A stretch of 64,000 bases of DNA from Planctomycetales bacterium (GCA_028285345.1 JANQPT010000044.1:434001-498000), one strand, 5' to 3'; shown: positions 53,398 to 61,171, counted from the first letter of the stretch. The notes: a model not told the origin generated them from the sequence alone. Made by a program: numbers and translations.

Positions 53398-53637
53398 CGA
53401 ATTCAATCCGTAACAGCGGCAGAACCAGAGGTGGAAGTAACAATCGTACGTCATCGTATATGACCGCCAGATGAGATTAAAGTTCGGCAGATTCCGCCCG
53501 AGGCGTTTCGCCCTTGTCAGGGCTGGTTTGTTGTTCGGCTTGCATACCCGGGGCGGCGCTGCGCGGCTCGTGCCGCTTCGCTCTGCCCCGGGCTGGCTTG
53601 TTGGGCCCCTTCGGGGCAGGATTGATCACAGGGCAAG

Positions 53638-53743
53638 GTAGGGCCGGTTGTACCGGCCGTTGTGATTGACCATTCATGTTCGCTGAGAAGTCAATTGTTG
53701 GATGTTTGTCGTACCCGCAATCGTCCGGCACAGCCGGACCTAC
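53638..53743. repeat. REPIN-like pair of inverted GTAG hairpins
   Basis: GTAG plus GGCCGGT-TGT-ACCGGCC at 53638-53658 faces GTCCGGC-ACA-GCCGGAC plus CTAC at 53723-53743. The two stems differ in sequence but keep the same size and foot. Further palindromes (GCCCC-TTC-GGGGC near 53606) fill the rest of the gap from 53398 to 53844, in which no real gene was recognised. Confidence 0.75.
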
Positions 53744-53844
53744 GGAGTGGATCGATCGAAGATTGATTGGTGCCGCCGGTCCGACTAAAGTAGGCGGGTG
53801 GCTTCAAATGTTCACTTGCCCTCCTGAAAGAGGATTTTGCCGAG

Positions 53845-54930
53845 ATGCCCGATGCCGTGATTGAAATGCGCAGCGATACGATGACCAAGCCGACGCCCGC
53901 GATGCGGCAGGCGATTGTGAATGCGGAGGTGGGCGACGATATGTCGGGCGAGGATCCGACTGTCAATCGGCTGGAGGCGTTGATCGCCGAAAAGCTGGGC
54001 AAGGAAGCGGCCGTGTTTGCTTGTTCGGGAACGCAATCGAATCAAATGGGGGTGCGGGTTCACTGCGCTCCGGGTGATGAGTTGCTGATCGAAGCGTGGG
54101 GCCATATCGCCAGCTACGAGGCAGGTGCGCCGGCAGCGCTGAGCGGCGTGACCTGCCGGCCGATTCAGGGACGGCGCGGATTGTTGGACGTCAATGATCT
54201 TGACGGGCAGATCCATCGCGACGACCAGCACCTTTGCCCGACGCGGTTGGTCTGTGTAGAAAATACCGCGAATCGCGGCGGGGGGACGGTCTATTCGCTC
54301 GGCGCACTGCAACAAATCGGCGCGTGGGCGCACGAGCATGGTCTGATGGTGCACATGGACGGCGCGCGGTTGTTTAACGCCGTGGTGGCGGGTGGATACA
54401 GCTCGCAGGAAATCTGTGAGCCGGTCGATACGATTTCGGTCTGTTTCTCCAAAGGGCTCGGCTGCCCGATGGGCTCGGCGCTCGTCGGGTCGGCGGAGCA
54501 AATGCGGAAGGCCCGCCGTGCCCGCAAACTGTTCGGCGGGGCGCTGCGTCAAGCGGGCATCGTCGCTGCCGCGGCGATTCACGCTTTGGAAAACCACATC
54601 GACCGCATGCAGGAAGATCATGACAATGCGCGGGAATTTGCGCAGATTCTCTCCGAAATCGACGGCATTCAGATCGAAATGCCGGAGACGAACTTGGTGT
54701 TCTTTGATGTCGAAGAAGCGGCCGGGACCGCGTTTGCGCTCTCGTCCCGTTTGCGGCAGCGGGGCGTGAACATCAATCCGTCCGGCCCGCAGACCTTGAG
54801 AGCCTGCACGCACCTCGACGTCCCGCGCGAACAAGTGCTCCGCGCCGCTGAGATCATCGGCGAATGCATGACGGAAGGGCTGGCCGGCGTGACGGAGACG
54901 GTTGCCGGTGGGCCGTATGCGCAGGGGTGA
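53845..54930 (+). CDS. ltaE: low-specificity L-threonine aldolase
   Basis: The 361-residue PLP enzyme begins RSDTMTKPTPAMRQAI, the family start. GDDMSGEDPTVNRLE and AVFACSGTQSNQMGV are present, with VHMDGARLFNAVV supplying the Asp that binds PLP and CFSKGLGCPMGS carrying the Schiff-base Lys. It cleaves L-threonine or allo-threonine to glycine and acetaldehyde in the family reaction. Genes on both sides are divergent or separated by repeats, so it is probably monocistronic. The nested inverted repeats of the RAYT region begin 15 bp after its stop. Confidence 0.92.
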   Translation: MPDAVIEMRSDTMTKPTPAMRQAIVNAEVGDDMSGEDPTVNRLEALIAEKLGKEAAVFACSGTQSNQMGVRVHCAPGDELLIEAWGHIASYEAGAPAALSGVTCRPIQGRRGLLDVNDLDGQIHRDDQHLCPTRLVCVENTANRGGGTVYSLGALQQIGAWAHEHGLMVHMDGARLFNAVVAGGYSSQEICEPVDTISVCFSKGLGCPMGSALVGSAEQMRKARRARKLFGGALRQAGIVAAAAIHALENHIDRMQEDHDNAREFAQILSEIDGIQIEMPETNLVFFDVEEAAGTAFALSSRLRQRGVNINPSGPQTLRACTHLDVPREQVLRAAEIIGECMTEGLAGVTETVAGGPYAQG

Positions 54931-55080
54931 GACGCGTGGTATGAGAATTCACCACGGAGACACGGAGTGCACGGAGAAGAAATGCGCTCTCTGGTTCTTA
55001 AACTCCAGTTTGAGAACCAGCGAAATGAACTATTTTTTCTTTGGGCAAGTGAGTTGGGGGGAAATCAGACAAGGATCGAT

Positions 55081-55111
55081 TTGGGAGGGCGAGGCTCCTG
55101 CCGAGCCGCGC
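55081..55111 (+). repeat. GGAG-footed REP palindrome, left copy
   Basis: TTGGGAGGGCGAGGCTCCTG continues to CCGAGCCGCGC. GGCTC/GAGCC form the stem around CTGCC, extended by GCG/CGC after one mismatch; GGAG lies at its 5' foot. Identical over all 31 bases to the reverse complement of 55665-55695. Confidence 0.85.
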
Positions 55112-55140
55112 TGGATACGCGATAATCACTGCGAATGCAA

Positions 55141-55602
55141 TCAATCCCAACCCCACCGAAAGATCTCACCCTGATACGGCCAATTGCTCGGCTCTTCAAC
55201 GAGTCCATGGCGTACTGGATTGAAGCGTACGTACTCCCATTTTTCACCATATGATTCCTTCGTCCTCAAACGTGTATCCCAATGTTGGCTTTGCCACTTT
55301 TGCCCTGGGTGATTGTGTGACTTACTGAATTGCGATTTCCAGTATCTGACCCAGTTGTCAAAAGGGACTTCGGACTCGGTTGCTCCGGCAAAGAAGTGGA
55401 TGTGGTTCGGCATGATTACGTAACGGCCCATCACCCACGAAGTGCTAGTCAACCAGATCTCGACCAACTTCGAGTGAACGGCATCATTTGCCAACCAGTT
55501 CTTGCGATGCTTAGTGCACACGGTGCAGAAAACCACCGTTGGCTGATTGGGGAAGTGCATCACGCCATGTACTGGGCGTTGACGGTTTGAATGAGCGGAC
55601 AT
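55141..55602 (-). CDS. REP-associated tyrosine transposase (RAYT, Y1_Tnp)
   Basis: ATG 55602 gives 153 residues; the frame reads back into the REP palindrome, whose translation should not be counted. The HUH motif is IMPNHIHFF (His67, His69). The conserved WEYVRFNPVRHGLVEEP carries the probable nucleophilic Tyr124, followed by WPYQG, all typical of IS200-like RAYT proteins. RAYTs cut single-stranded REP hairpins with a GTAG or GGAG foot and are thought to spread them. All catalytic residues are intact, so the enzyme may still be active. It is a single-copy domesticated-type gene rather than a full insertion sequence. Confidence 0.9.
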   Translation of the reverse strand: MSAHSNRQRPVHGVMHFPNQPTVVFCTVCTKHRKNWLANDAVHSKLVEIWLTSTSWVMGRYVIMPNHIHFFAGATESEVPFDNWVRYWKSQFSKSHNHPGQKWQSQHWDTRLRTKESYGEKWEYVRFNPVRHGLVEEPSNWPYQGEIFRWGWD

Positions 55603-55664
55603 GTTTTGTCGAACTTCTATGATCCCAAAGTAACGATCGCTTGGAATGGGACGTCTTCGATCGC

Positions 55665-55695
55665 GCGCGGCTCGGCAGGAGCCTCGCCCTCCCAA
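55665..55695 (-). repeat. GGAG-footed REP palindrome, right copy
   Basis: Exact inverted copy of 55081-55111, lying 63 bp upstream of the RAYT start codon. Identity over 31 bases implies recent copying or active conservation. Confidence 0.85.
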
Positions 55696-55821
55696 CAGAA
55701 AGCCTCACGTTTACAAAACCAGACTTCTTTCGTAAAACTCCCAAGTTCCAATTTGGGAACCAGAGGAATTCGAACTTCGTTTTTGAAAACTCCGTGCTCT
55801 CCGTGTCTCCGTGGTGAATCC

Positions 55822-57228
55822 TTACCTGACCAATTTCTTCGACCCGTTGCGAAGTAGTTTGTCGACTCCCGGCTCGCAGAAGGCGACGCCGACTTCGTAG
55901 CCGCCGTGGGGGTATTCGTCTGCGGTTGGGATGTACCACGGTCCGCCGTCGCCGTATGCGGCGGTGGCGACGAAGCGGTCGGGGGCGAGGCTTTGTGCGT
56001 GGAGTTGGTACTCGATGAAGCATTCGGCGGGCAGGTGCAGCAGGGAGATGTCGTTTACCCGCAGCGAGCTGAGTACGATCGGGATTTGCTGCTCCAGCCG
56101 CCGCAACCAAGAGAGCATGTACGACGGGCGGTTGCGGCCGACGACCGGATTCTTGGAGTTGCTGATGCGCTGCTCCAGCGCTTCAGCGGACAAATCCGCG
56201 CGCGGTTCCGGCAGCAGGTCTTGTGTGAGCCAAGCGACTTTGCCGATCGGCTGCGGTTTTAGTGTGGCTTCTGAGTTGACGATGCCGTCGTAGATGCGGC
56301 CTGTCAGAATTGGCCGCAGTTCTTTTGAGCCGTCGTTGTACTTTCCGGCAGCGATATTGCCTGCGCAACCGGTAAAGTAGATGTGTGTGCAATCCGCATC
56401 TTCCGCCTGTCGCTGTTTGCGAGCCAATCCGGCAAAGTCGCTGCTGACGCGGCCGTCGCCGTAGTAGCTCATGGGATGGGTCGCGTAATAATGGCAGGCG
56501 ACGACCTTTTGGTCGCCGTCAAAAAAGGCGACGGTCTTGAGTTGCGGATCGATCAGGCCTTCCGGAAGCGCCCGCAGTTTATCGTCGCTGCAACTGCTGC
56601 CCCGCATCGCTTTGATGCGTCCGTTTTCGTCGCGAAACACGCGTCGGTTGGAGGCGACTTGCTCCACCCTCCCCTGCCCCGCCGCGATGTGCGTGACCGG
56701 CCGCGATTGCTTGAGTGCATTCGTAACCGCCGCCTTGCCGCGCTTGAGGCAGTCTTCGAAATAGTCCAACTCGACGATGTGCGGCAGGTCGCCCTGTTCT
56801 TGCACGATGCGCTCTGCTTCGAGACAGGCGAACGGCGCGTTGTGTTGGTGCACGCACTGCACCGCGACGCGCTCCGGCGTGGTTCCTGCCGCTTCTGCGA
56901 GAGCGGTCCGCCAGGCGATGTGTGCTTCGTTGAGCAGTCCGGTCCAGTCGACGGCGCAGATGACAATCGGCTTTCCGGCGCCAAGCAAAACGAAGCCGAT
57001 TGCTTCCAACTCGTCGTCGACGTCGACGACCGGTTTGATCCACCCGCCACACAGGGAATGGCCCATCGGGGGCGTGACGTCGAACCGGAACGGGGCGATC
57101 GCAAGATTCTTCGCGTCCTCACCCCCCTGCTCTGCCGCTAGCAGGGTTTCCATCCCGCTTAGGAGCGATGTCGCTGCGGCAGTGCTGACGGTGGATTGTA
57201 GGAACTTTCGGCGGTTGAAATTCGGCAT
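55822..57228 (-). CDS. Tat-exported neutral/alkaline ceramidase-like protein
   Basis: ATG 57228 gives 468 residues with a twin-arginine signal (NFNRRKFLQSTVSTAAATSL). The N-terminal core resembles the neutral ceramidase amidase domain: PFRFDVTPPMGHSLCGGW, VICAVDWTGLLNEAH, VHQHNAPF (metal-type His) and HYYATHPMSYYGDG. FTGCAGNIAAGKYNDG and late YGDGGPWYIPTADEYPHGGY, seen in planctomycete members, are present. These proteins are common in this phylum and most are uncharacterised; hydrolysis of an amide-linked lipid is inferred only. The stop lies two bases from the outer repeat arm of the RAYT region. Confidence 0.8.
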   Translation of the reverse strand: MPNFNRRKFLQSTVSTAAATSLLSGMETLLAAEQGGEDAKNLAIAPFRFDVTPPMGHSLCGGWIKPVVDVDDELEAIGFVLLGAGKPIVICAVDWTGLLNEAHIAWRTALAEAAGTTPERVAVQCVHQHNAPFACLEAERIVQEQGDLPHIVELDYFEDCLKRGKAAVTNALKQSRPVTHIAAGQGRVEQVASNRRVFRDENGRIKAMRGSSCSDDKLRALPEGLIDPQLKTVAFFDGDQKVVACHYYATHPMSYYGDGRVSSDFAGLARKQRQAEDADCTHIYFTGCAGNIAAGKYNDGSKELRPILTGRIYDGIVNSEATLKPQPIGKVAWLTQDLLPEPRADLSAEALEQRISNSKNPVVGRNRPSYMLSWLRRLEQQIPIVLSSLRVNDISLLHLPAECFIEYQLHAQSLAPDRFVATAAYGDGGPWYIPTADEYPHGGYEVGVAFCEPGVDKLLRNGSKKLVR

Positions 57229-57289
57229 ACTATGGACCTGTTCACAATTGGTGCTTCGGCGGAGAAAGCCCATAGTTTAGCATGAACGA

Positions 57290-57490
57290 GCCCGGCGCGG
57301 CCGCGCCGCGACGAAAATCAAAGAAAGTATTTCGCCACGGATTCACACGGATCAAACACGGATTCGTCAAAATCTTCCGAGCCACGAATCACACGAATCT
57401 TCACAAAAACGGGCGGATCATTCGTATGAATTCGTGCGATTTGTGGCTAAATCTCATCTTTGGTTTTCGTCGCGGTGCGGCCGCGCCGGG
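57290..57490. repeat. 201-bp long inverted repeat with 33-bp arms
   Basis: The arm CCCGGCGCGGCCGCGCCGCG continuing ACGAAAATCAAAG at 57290-57322 is mirrored at 57459-57490 with two mismatches. The interior holds further mirrored pieces (CCACGGATTCACACGG, CCACGAATCACACGAATC, GATTTGTGGC). It occupies the gap between the ceramidase-like gene and the FlgM-like gene. The right half is related to 60771-60880. Confidence 0.8.
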
Positions 57491-57567
57491 TAATCTGCGT
57501 TTCGATTTGATTCCTGTCGGGCGGGTTTTCTCTTGCGGCCTTGGTTTTTTGCGACTATCCGAGTTTC

Positions 57568-57589
57568 GGCAGGCGGGAGCCTGCCCTAC
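57568..57589 (+). repeat. REP-like hairpin with CTAC foot (GGCAGGC type)
   Basis: GGCAGGC-GGGA-GCCTGCC then CTAC, identical in stem, loop and foot to the copies at 49150 and 50044. Confidence 0.8.
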
Positions 57590-57751
57590 GGGGTTGATCT
57601 GAGGGTCGTTGTAATCCCGGTTGATTCAAAAACCCTCTGTGAGATATGATCAGGCCTCTAAGACCCGACCGGGAGACGTAATGAGATGTCTCCCCTGCAG
57701 CCCTTAACAGGGGCTCGTTCCCGTAAGTTGTGATTCAGGGAGAACTTGAGC

Positions 57752-58042
57752 ATGGAAGTCAGTGGCGCCAGCGCAGTGAACAGCACGTTGCCGGTCAATC
57801 GCCCTCCCGCAGCCGAGCCGGTTAAGCCGACACCGCAAGTCGCTCCCGCGACTCCACAAGACGAAGTCGAAATCTCTGCGGCAGGTCGGACCCTAGGCGA
57901 ACTGAGCCAATCGTCCGAGATTCGCCAAGAGCGTCTCGCGCAAATCAAAGCGGCGATCGACGACGGCACGTACGAATCTCAGGAGAAATTCGAGATTGCC
58001 ATGAGCCGCTTGCTGGATCGCATTGATCGCGGCGACGTCTGA
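57752..58042 (+). CDS. flgM: FlgM-like anti-sigma-28 factor
   Basis: ATG 57752 (GGGAG nine bases upstream; TTG 57746 is an alternative) gives 96 residues. A disordered Pro/Ala-rich N-terminus leads to DEVEISAAGR and then IRQERLAQIKAAIDDGTYES and EKFEIAMSRLLDRI. This is the C-terminal FlgM pattern of a basic-hydrophobic helix, a G-x-Y turn and a second helix that grips sigma-28. FlgM blocks FliA until the flagellar hook is complete and is then exported. No flagellar genes adjoin it, so partner genes are elsewhere. Small size makes false assignment possible, but the pattern is good. Confidence 0.75.
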   Translation: MEVSGASAVNSTLPVNRPPAAEPVKPTPQVAPATPQDEVEISAAGRTLGELSQSSEIRQERLAQIKAAIDDGTYESQEKFEIAMSRLLDRIDRGDV

Positions 58043-58227
58043 CGGACTCGAGACACATCCCCGCTCCTCTTAAAATGTTACGGCACACGCTCTCTGAGTG
58101 TTCGCGTAACGCGTGGTGCATTTTCCCGTTTTGGTTTTGAGATAGTCGCGGGTTGGCGTACAATAAAGGCTCACTTCCTGACGGCCTCTGTTAGTCAAGA
58201 AAAGCAGGCGTTTCCCGCGACATTGGT

Positions 58228-58509
58228 GTGAGTCTCGAAGAGAAATTTCGCGAATACTTGTTGGCGCAGGGAAAGCGTCTAACGACCGAGCGCGCGACGG
58301 TCGTGCGAGAAGTTTCCGACTGTTCTCAACCATTCGGCGCCGACCAATTAGTTGCTTGGCTCAACCCGCCAATGGACGGCCATCGGGTCAGCCGAGCGAC
58401 GGTCTATCGCACGTTGACGCAGTTGGTGGACTCAGGATTGTTGCGAGTTGTCGATCGTCGGGATGACCGCGATCTCTATGAACGTGATGAAGGGCAATTT
58501 GATGAATGA
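58228..58509 (+). CDS. Fur-family DNA-binding domain only (truncated paralogue)
   Basis: GTG start, 93 residues. EEKFREYLLAQGKRLTTERA then RVSRATVYRTLTQLVDSGLL is the winged-helix half of Fur. The sequence stops right after YERDEG, where a normal Fur continues into its metal-binding and dimer domain. It is about two-thirds identical by eye to the first 90 residues of the full-length Fur encoded next to it, whose ATG overlaps its stop by 8 bp. It is thus a tandem duplication lacking metal sites. It may bind the same operators without dimerising, or be a remnant still translated to drive the second gene. Confidence 0.72.
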   Translation: MSLEEKFREYLLAQGKRLTTERATVVREVSDCSQPFGADQLVAWLNPPMDGHRVSRATVYRTLTQLVDSGLLRVVDRRDDRDLYERDEGQFDE

Positions 58510-58996
58510 TCTGGCCGCCGTTGATGTCGCCGTCAGTCCGGAAGATAAGTTCCGTGAGTACCTGATGACGCAGGGAAAGCGTCTGACGACCGAACGAGAA
58601 ACGATTGTGCGCGAGGTGTTCGCCTCGCACGAGCATTTCGACGCCGACCAATTGGTTTCCCGGCTCAGCCAGCGGACGGACGGCAAACGGGTCAGCCGTT
58701 CGACGGTCTATCGCACATTGACGCAGTTGGTGGATGCGGGTCTGCTGCGGGTCGTCGCACGGACGAACGACCGCGACGTCTACGAGCACGACTACGGCTA
58801 TCCACAGCACGACCATCTGATCTGCAGCGAGTGCAAAACGTTGATTGAATTCGCCGACGATGCGATTAAAGAGATTGTCGAGCAGGTCGCCCGCGAAAGC
58901 GGCTTTCGCGTCTCCGGACATCGTTTGGAAGTCTACGGCAAGTGCGCCGAGTGCTGTCGCCCCAAACGCCGCCACCGCAAGACTGACATGATTTAG
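58502..58996 (+). CDS. Fur family metalloregulator
   Basis: ATG 58502 with AAGGG seven bases upstream; 164 residues. The winged helix is QGKRLTTERETIVREVFASH and VSRSTVYRTLTQLVDAG. The metal/dimer domain has EHDYGYPQHDHLICSECK with the His-rich site and the CxxC pair, and a second CAEC near the C-terminus, giving the two-Cys-pair structural zinc site. It senses Fe, Zn, Mn or peroxide depending on subfamily, which cannot be fixed here. The preceding truncated paralogue overlaps its start by 8 bp and both are probably one transcript. Confidence 0.88.
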   Translation: MNDLAAVDVAVSPEDKFREYLMTQGKRLTTERETIVREVFASHEHFDADQLVSRLSQRTDGKRVSRSTVYRTLTQLVDAGLLRVVARTNDRDVYEHDYGYPQHDHLICSECKTLIEFADDAIKEIVEQVARESGFRVSGHRLEVYGKCAECCRPKRRHRKTDMI

Positions 58997-59062
58997 TGTT
59001 TTGTCAGAACTAAGAATTGGGGTCGTGAGACTTCTGTGAACGCTATTGGTGCAGGCACGGTT

Positions 59063-59086
59063 CCGAACCCTCACGAGTTCGGCTAC
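59063..59086 (-). repeat. REP-like hairpin with GTAG foot (CCGAACTC type), inverted copy
   Basis: Reads, on the minus strand, GTAG then CCGAACTC-GTGA-GGGTTCGG, one stem difference from 606-629. It is in the gap between the convergent Fur and prepilin peptidase genes, like its sister copy, which is also between convergent genes. Confidence 0.75.
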
Positions 59087-59130
59087 CCAAGGATTGAGAT
59101 TTGAGAAAGCGTTCGCCCGCCGGGCACTGA

Positions 59131-60276
59131 TCATTCCGCCGGCTCTGTGGAGTTCTCGTCTGCTCCTGCCGAATGTTCGTCATCGTCGGCCGACTTGGCG
59201 TCTGCGGTTTCTCTCACCTCTGGTCGGTCAACTGGAATCAGGCGGTACAGTCTTACCAGTCCAAGCAGGATCACCAAACTGACGAGTGCCGCTGAGCCGA
59301 GTAGTGCCAGCGTGACCAGATCGCCGAAGATGGCCTGTGTCGGCGTCCACAGCCACTTCCAGGAGTACAGTACAACGACGGCCGCGACGCTCAAGTAGGG
59401 TCCATAGGGCACGTATGTCCGGCCCGACGACAACCGGACCGCAAGCCCAACCAGCAGGGCGCAGGGCGGCGCGAGGAGAAATACAAACACAACCGCCTGC
59501 CAGCCGAGAAAGCTGCCGATCATCCCCATTAGGGTCACGTCTCCCAGGCCGAGTGCTTCCTGCCCCATCACGCGCGAGGCGGCCTCCCGCACAATCCAGG
59601 TCATGCCGGCTCCGACAGCCAGTCCCGTTAGACTCCAGGCTGCTCCGTGCCAGTGGGCATGGACCTTGATCCATGGCGGAATATAGGGGCCTGCCAAGCC
59701 GGGAATCGCCTGATTCCAGTCAACCCACAGCGGAACCAATTGCAGGTATCCGACGGCGGTCGCCATCGTCACTCCCACGACGGCGCCGGTGAGGGTGATT
59801 GCGTCGGGAATGAGGTAAAACTCCAAATCGACGACCGTCGCCGCCACGAGAAAGGCGATCAGCAGAAACTGAAACAGCAACCGCCAATGGATGTAAAAGC
59901 CGGAACCTTCTTCGGGAGTCTGCTGGCTGTGCAGGTCGATGACGCAATAGACCAGGCCGACGTACAATCCCCCGGTGACCAACTCGACCGCCAGCGCCGC
60001 ACGTCGCCGCAGCGCGGACCGCGAATTCTGGTGATCGGCAAATAGGAAGCCTGCCAGCGGAATCTCGGCGAGTCTGCGCCGGACGGCGGATGTCGACGGA
60101 TCTGTCTGCCAAATCGATTCCGGCAGATCCATTCGTGAGATCCAATTCACCAGGACCCGCCCTATCAGAGCGCCGAGTGCAAACACAGCCGTTAGCCTGA
60201 GCCAGAGTGGTTCCTGGACGAAAAAGCTGAACAACCAGGGGTCGGACGCTGCGATTGTCGCCGTGTGATCGATCAT
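59131..60276 (-). CDS. A24 prepilin-peptidase-like membrane protease lacking zinc cysteines
   Basis: The 381-residue protein has about eight transmembrane helices and both aspartyl-protease motifs of the type IV prepilin peptidases: VDLEFYLIPDAIT and GLGDVTLMGMIGSFLGW. The N-terminal region keeps the usual topology (FALGALIGRVLVNWI, RRRAALAVELVTGG where RYPLVELLTG is typical), but the CxxC...CxxC zinc cysteines that mark PilD are absent. It should still cleave the leader of pilin-like proteins, though without the N-methylation associated with the zinc domain. The acidic C-terminal tail (DAKSADDDEH) is cytoplasmic. Confidence 0.85.
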   Translation of the reverse strand: MIDHTATIAASDPWLFSFFVQEPLWLRLTAVFALGALIGRVLVNWISRMDLPESIWQTDPSTSAVRRRLAEIPLAGFLFADHQNSRSALRRRAALAVELVTGGLYVGLVYCVIDLHSQQTPEEGSGFYIHWRLLFQFLLIAFLVAATVVDLEFYLIPDAITLTGAVVGVTMATAVGYLQLVPLWVDWNQAIPGLAGPYIPPWIKVHAHWHGAAWSLTGLAVGAGMTWIVREAASRVMGQEALGLGDVTLMGMIGSFLGWQAVVFVFLLAPPCALLVGLAVRLSSGRTYVPYGPYLSVAAVVVLYSWKWLWTPTQAIFGDLVTLALLGSAALVSLVILLGLVRLYRLIPVDRPEVRETADAKSADDDEHSAGADENSTEPAE

Positions 60277-60528
60277 ACGCTCGATTTGAAGTCAAATGCA
60301 TCCACGAGTTCGGAACGTCCAAATCGTAGGCCAATCTGGTGATCGCCGCTACTGCCGTGAGACAGGGACCAATTCAACTTACGATGAAGGCAGGCGACAG
60401 ATTGGGAACAATGTTCGAAGAACGAATTTAAAACGCGGATTACGCAGATTATCGCAGATTTTGAATCCTTTCTCGTCGTTGCTAACCGGCAACTTGCATG
60501 TTTTTGTCGCGCATTTTTAGATGTGGAC

Positions 60529-60620
60529 GTCAGGCATGGGGCAGTGAATGGGTGATGTGTGGGCAACGTGTTTGGCGATGCTTCAATTGTGATCGTCGTG
60601 TGAGGGCGTGCCTGACATAC
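60529..60620 (+). repeat. 92-bp repeat element, copy C
   Basis: Third copy of the element seen at 18799 and 21570, in the same orientation, with GTCAGGCATGG and CGTGCCTGACATAC ends and internal TGAATGGG and TTTGGC blocks. It lies in the 895-bp gap between the prepilin peptidase and groES genes. Confidence 0.8.
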
Positions 60621-60770
60621 GGCGAACTGTCATGCAACGACCATGCAGACGGCCATTTTCTTGAGGGGGCAGCGGGGATTGTGCAGGGGATTGCAGGGTA
60701 CGTCGCACGCGACCGCGAGCGGTCGGCTTGGTTTTTTCGATTGTTATGTCGGCGAAGAATCCTTGCGAAA

Positions 60771-60880
60771 ACGGGCCACGGATGATTCGTGTGAATTTGT
60801 GCGATTCGTGGCTTGAATTTTGTTGGTTTTGGTTGCAGCGCTGCCGCGCTGGGGTAATCTGCGTTTCAATTCCGCCCGCC
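60771..60880 (+). repeat. relic of the 57290-57490 type repeat
   Basis: GGCCACGGATGATTCGTG, GTGCGATTCGTGGC, then TTTTGGTT and GGGGTAATCTGCGTTTCAAT correspond in order to the right half of the long inverted repeat at 57290-57490 and the sequence just after it. Another GCGGATTACGCAG/TCGCAGATTT piece lies at 60430-60462. No gene was recognised between 60277 and 61171. Confidence 0.6.
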
Positions 60881-61171
60881 CACTTGTCTGCCAGTTTGGC
60901 AGTCGACTACAGCGAATCAGGCGAAAATCGCGAGCGTTGGCAGGATTATCAATCGGATTAGGAATACACAAGTTCTTCTCAAGTAGCGAGTTATGGATTC
61001 TCAGGATTTGGCACGCCGTTCGCAATTGCGTGTACTCGCAGGATCACTGCGCTACGTGGATTTTGCAGCCTGACTGCCGTCTGCGGCAGGTCCGGACACA
61101 CTAGCTCAAACCAATATACGTTCATCAACCACACGGCCCATAAATCGATCTAACTAAGGAGAGAGTATTCG

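Larger units (their letters stand above)
54945..55819. mobile_element. RAYT transposase gene within nested inverted repeats (REPtron-like)
   Basis: Outer arms at 54945-54976 and 55790-55819 are near-identical inverted copies of an ACCACGGAGACACGG sequence. Inside them lie CTGGTTCT/AGAACCAG hairpins at 54991-55020 and a similar one near 55738-55762. Inner arms are the two identical 31-bp REP palindromes. The RAYT gene sits in the centre. The whole reads as a stack of palindromic repeats built around the transposase gene rather than a classical insertion sequence with target duplications. Confidence 0.72.

Noticed and set aside
53477-53731. 84-codon frame (MPDDCGYDK...) between hisD and threonine aldolase
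   Set aside because: Its translation comes from the REP-like palindromes and has no recognisable protein features.
53812-54834. 340-codon frame antisense to the threonine aldolase gene
   Set aside because: Shadow of a high-GC gene; the sense strand has the PLP-Lys and family motifs.
54902-55174. 90-codon frame containing WEGEAPAEPR
   Set aside because: The peptide is the translation of the GGAG-footed palindrome, a known source of false genes in planctomycetes.
61000-61171. CIRCE operator upstream of groES
   Set aside because: No TTAGCACTC/GAGTGCTAA-like inverted repeat could be found.
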